DNA from: Pararhizobium polonicum
GTDB lineage: Bacteria; Pseudomonadota; Alphaproteobacteria; Rhizobiales; Rhizobiaceae
Reading direction: 5' to 3'
DNA: 64,000 nt
Assembly: GCF_001687365.1 (NCBI RefSeq)
Contig: NZ_LGLV01000005.1
Span: 186,001-250,000 of the forward strand
A model generated the notes under the pieces. It made no database searches. It saw only the letters and a list, made by a program, of their open reading frames with translations, and was not told the DNA's origin. Made by a program: the position numbers and the translations under genes. Below, piece by piece: positions 59,831-64,000 of the stretch; the stretch's first letter is position 1; every line of letters begins with the position of its first letter.

Positions 59831-61222
59831 ATGGGCGGACAGCCGGCATTGAAATTGTACAACACGCTGACACGGGAGAAAGCCGATTTCGCGCCGATCG
59901 ACCCGCAGAATGTCCGCATGTATGTCTGCGGCCCGACGGTCTATGATTTCGCCCATATCGGCAATGCCCGCCCGGTCATCGTCTTCGATGTGCTCAACCG
60001 GCTGCTGCGCCATGTCTACGGCGACAGCCATGTCACCTATGTCCGCAACATCACCGACGTCGATGACAAGATCAACGCGCGTGCTCTGCGCGATTTCCCC
60101 GACCTGCCGCTGAACGACGCTATCCGCGCGGTGACGGAAAAGACCGAGACGCAGTTCTTCGAGGATGCGAAGGCACTCGGCTGCGTCGAGCCGGACGTGC
60201 AGCCGCGCGCCACCGACAATATCCCCCAGATGATCGAGATCATCGAGGCGCTGATCGCCAAGGGCCACGCCTATGCGGCTGAAGGCGAGGTGCTGTTCGA
60301 TACAAGGTCGATGGCGGACTACGGGCAATTGTCGAAGCGCAATCTCGACGAGCAGCAGGCCGGCGCCCGCATCGCCGTCGATGTGCACAAGAAAAACCCG
60401 GGCGATTTCGTCCTCTGGAAGCTCTCCTCCAACGAAGAGCCCGGCTGGGAAAGCCCGTGGGGCAGGGGCCGCCCCGGCTGGCACATCGAATGCTCGGCGA
60501 TGAGCCAGCGTTATCTCGGCGAGACCTTCGATATCCATGGCGGCGGGCTTGACCTGATCTTCCCGCACCACGAAAACGAGATCGCCCAGTCGCGCTGCGC
60601 CCACGGCACGGAGGTGATGGCCAATGTCTGGATGCACAACGGGTTTGTGCAGGTTGAAGGCCGCAAGATGTCGAAGTCCGACGGCAATTTCGTCACCATC
60701 CATGAACTGCTGCACACGGAAACCTTTGGCGGCCGCACATGGCCGGGCGAGGTTTTGCGGCTGGCCATGCTGATGACGCATTACCGCGAGCCGATCGATT
60801 TTTCGATCAAGCGGCTGGAAGAGGCGGAGCGATTGCTCTCCAGGTGGCCGGCGGGCAAACCTGGCGATACCGCGCCGGACCTTTCCGTCATCAGTGCGTT
60901 GGCCGACGACCTGAACACCGTTGCGGCTGTGCAGGCCCTGCATGCTCTGGCTTCGGCCGCCAACGCCGACGCAGCAGCCTTGCCGGTTTTCGCCGCAAGC
61001 GCTGCTCTGCTCGGTGTGCTGCCGAAGGAAACGGAGGTTGATGAAGCCGTTGCCTCCGCGGTCGAGGCGCTGGTGGCGATGCGCCTCGAAATGCTGAAAG
61101 CCAAGAACTTCGCGGAAGCCGACAAAATCCGCGACGACTTGCTGGCCAAGGGCATCCAGCTGAAAGACGGCAAGGATGCGGCGACCGGCGAGCGTGTGAC
61201 CACGTGGGAGGTCAAGCGTTAA
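59831..61222 (+). CDS. cysS: Cysteinyl-tRNA synthetase
   Basis: The 463-residue class I synthetase has HIGN (42-45), zinc-binding Cys33 in [14 protein letters not shown] with the later WHIECSAMS and HHENE motifs, KMSKS (279-283), and a C-terminal anticodon-binding region. It charges tRNA-Cys. Start at 59831 ([13 protein letters not shown]) follows GGAGATGGAAC; an in-frame ATG at 59810 lacks a site. Length is typical. It is followed by the VapBC operator. Confidence 0.97.
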   Translation: MGGQPALKLYNTLTREKADFAPIDPQNVRMYVCGPTVYDFAHIGNARPVIVFDVLNRLLRHVYGDSHVTYVRNITDVDDKINARALRDFPDLPLNDAIRAVTEKTETQFFEDAKALGCVEPDVQPRATDNIPQMIEIIEALIAKGHAYAAEGEVLFDTRSMADYGQLSKRNLDEQQAGARIAVDVHKKNPGDFVLWKLSSNEEPGWESPWGRGRPGWHIECSAMSQRYLGETFDIHGGGLDLIFPHHENEIAQSRCAHGTEVMANVWMHNGFVQVEGRKMSKSDGNFVTIHELLHTETFGGRTWPGEVLRLAMLMTHYREPIDFSIKRLEEAERLLSRWPAGKPGDTAPDLSVISALADDLNTVAAVQALHALASAANADAAALPVFAASAALLGVLPKETEVDEAVASAVEALVAMRLEMLKAKNFAEADKIRDDLLAKGIQLKDGKDAATGERVTTWEVKR

Positions 61223-61223
61223 C

Positions 61224-61264
61224 TTGTCTATTTGAGTGTGGTGGCATATGTTTAGGCATATGCC
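61224..61264 (+). promoter_or_regulatory. vapBC promoter and operator
   Basis: TTGTCT (61224-61229) and TATGTT (61247-61252) are 17 bp apart. The inverted repeat GGCATATG-N6-CATATGCC (61243-61264) covers the -10 box, as expected for an autorepressed toxin-antitoxin operon. Confidence 0.65.
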
Positions 61265-61277
61265 AAAGGAGGCCGCC

Positions 61278-61532
61278 ATGACTGTGATCCATGTTGACCA
61301 GGAGCGTGAGGTGAAGCTCTTTCGCAACGGCCGCAATCAGGCCGTTCGCATTCCCGTGGAATTCGAGCTTCCGGGAAACGAGGCGATCATGCGCAAGGAG
61401 GGCGACCGGCTGATCATCGAGCCGAAAAAGAAAAGCGGTCTGCTGGAATGGCTGGCCACGATCGAGCCTTGGGACGAAGAGTTTCCGGATGTTGATGACG
61501 GGCAGTTACCGCTCGAGGATGTCGATCTGTGA
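61278..61532 (+). CDS. vapB: VapB-type antitoxin (AbrB/SpoVT-like)
   Basis: The 84-residue protein has the swapped-hairpin AbrB motif REVKLFRNGRNQAVRIPVEFELPG..AIMRKEGDRLIIEP and an acidic C-terminus (DEEFPDVDDGQLPLEDVDL) that would bind the toxin. An ideal AAAGGAGG site precedes the ATG at 61278. The stop overlaps the vapC GTG start. It likely represses its own promoter through the adjacent palindrome. Confidence 0.9.
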   Translation: MTVIHVDQEREVKLFRNGRNQAVRIPVEFELPGNEAIMRKEGDRLIIEPKKKSGLLEWLATIEPWDEEFPDVDDGQLPLEDVDL

Positions 61533-61950
61533 GCACGTGGCTCTATATGCTCGACACGAATATTGTGTCGCATCTGATCCGCGCTCCGGGTGGTGTGGTT
61601 GCGCGCCGCGTTGAAGCCGTTGGAAGTGACCAGCTTTGTATCAGTGCGCTTGTCGCGTCTGAACTCCGCTATGGCGCGGTGAAAAAACGATCGGAGCGCC
61701 TGTCGTCGCTGATCGAAAACGTCCTCGAACGTTTGGACGTCCTGGCCTATGAAGTTGCGGCTACCGTGCACTACGCAGACATTCGAGACCAACTCACCCG
61801 CGATGGTAATCTCATTGGCCCCATGGATCTTTTGATCGCGGCACATGCCCGCGCTTTGGACCTGACTTTTGTAACGGACAACACCGGCGAATTTTCGCGC
61901 GTGACTGGCCTCAAGCTTGAAAACTGGCTCGTAGATCAGGAGATGGTGCC

Positions 61951-61954
<4 letters not shown>
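61529..61954 (+). CDS. vapC: VapC-type PIN-domain toxin
   Basis: The 141-residue PIN ribonuclease has the acidic residues Asp9 (MLDTNIVSHL), Glu45 (ASELRYG), Asp100 (GPMDLLIAAHA) and Asp117 (TDNTGEF). It starts with GTG overlapping the vapB stop. VapC toxins cut specific tRNAs or rRNA sites. Its stop overlaps the start of the first GFA gene (ATGA), an unusual extension of the coupled unit. Confidence 0.93.
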
Positions 61955-63907
<1,953 letters not shown>

Positions 63908-63910
63908 GGA

Positions 63911-64000
63911 GCTGCCCCTCATCCGCCCTGTCGGGCACCTTCTCCCCGTGAACGGGGAGAAGGGATCTGCGGCAAACTCTGTTGTCCCCTCTCCCCGCCT
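63911..64000. repeat. Intergenic palindromic repeat at the right edge
   Basis: An 11-bp perfect stem (CCTTCTCCCCG/CGGGGAGAAGG, 63938-63963) with a 4-nt loop, preceded by a GCCC/GGGC hairpin. Its composition matches common rhizobial intergenic elements. The element may continue past the window. Confidence 0.65.

Overview
The window looks like a chromosomal segment of a Rhizobiaceae alphaproteobacterium (Rhizobium, Agrobacterium or Sinorhizobium relative). Evidence is the high GC content, the gene orders slt-dapA-smpB, rpoZ-rsh and acpS-lepB-rnc-era, a single bifunctional rsh, an ars operon of the arsR-aqpS-arsC-arsH type known from Sinorhizobium, nadABC with a nearby NadQ-type regulator, and typical rhizobial intergenic palindromes. 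No tRNA, rRNA, CRISPR array, transposase or phage gene was recognised.

Layout. 1-11.7 kb is core: cell-wall turnover (slt), lysine/peptidoglycan precursor synthesis (dapA), ribosome rescue (smpB), RNA polymerase omega (rpoZ), the (p)ppGpp enzyme (rsh) and the acpS-lepB-rnc-era run. 11.7-13.9 kb is an arsenic resistance operon on the minus strand. 14.1-19.1 kb carries a glutathionyl-hydroquinone reductase, a cyclopropane-fatty-acid synthase-like methyltransferase and tex. 19.1-32.6 kb is one minus-strand run of 11 tightly packed exopolysaccharide genes: an AlgD-like nucleotide-sugar dehydrogenase, four glycosyltransferases, a Wzx-type flippase, a Wzy-type polymerase, a hexapeptide acyltransferase, a membrane acyltransferase, an SGNH hydrolase and a heparinase II/III-type lyase. 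It is divergent from a secreted Sel1-repeat protein built from four 144-residue units, followed by a second polysaccharide lyase (to 36.8 kb). recO follows at 37.1 kb, so the arsenic and polysaccharide genes lie between era and recO, which are adjacent in many relatives.

37-48 kb holds recO, a thioesterase, a RelE-type toxin-antitoxin pair, a Tat-exported PhoX-like phosphatase with a Pho-box-like site, a giant DUF2339 membrane protein, an HD hydrolase, a MOSC protein, an aldo/keto reductase and an MFS transporter. 48.4-52.4 kb is nadABC, with a strong palindrome over its promoter and palindromic elements between its genes. 52.4-59.4 kb has sodC, an operon ending in the NadQ-like regulator, several conserved unknowns, a Nudix hydrolase and an SRAP protein. 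59.8-63.9 kb has cysS, a VapBC pair translationally coupled to two tandem GFA-family genes, and a proline iminopeptidase.

The most distinctive part is the polysaccharide locus. It has a uronate-making dehydrogenase, Wzx/Wzy machinery, decoration enzymes and two lyases, but no initiating sugar-phosphate transferase and no outer-membrane exporter in view. Its distal half has lower GC, with a sharp composition break inside the polymerase gene. I cannot tell from sequence alone whether this locus is undescribed.
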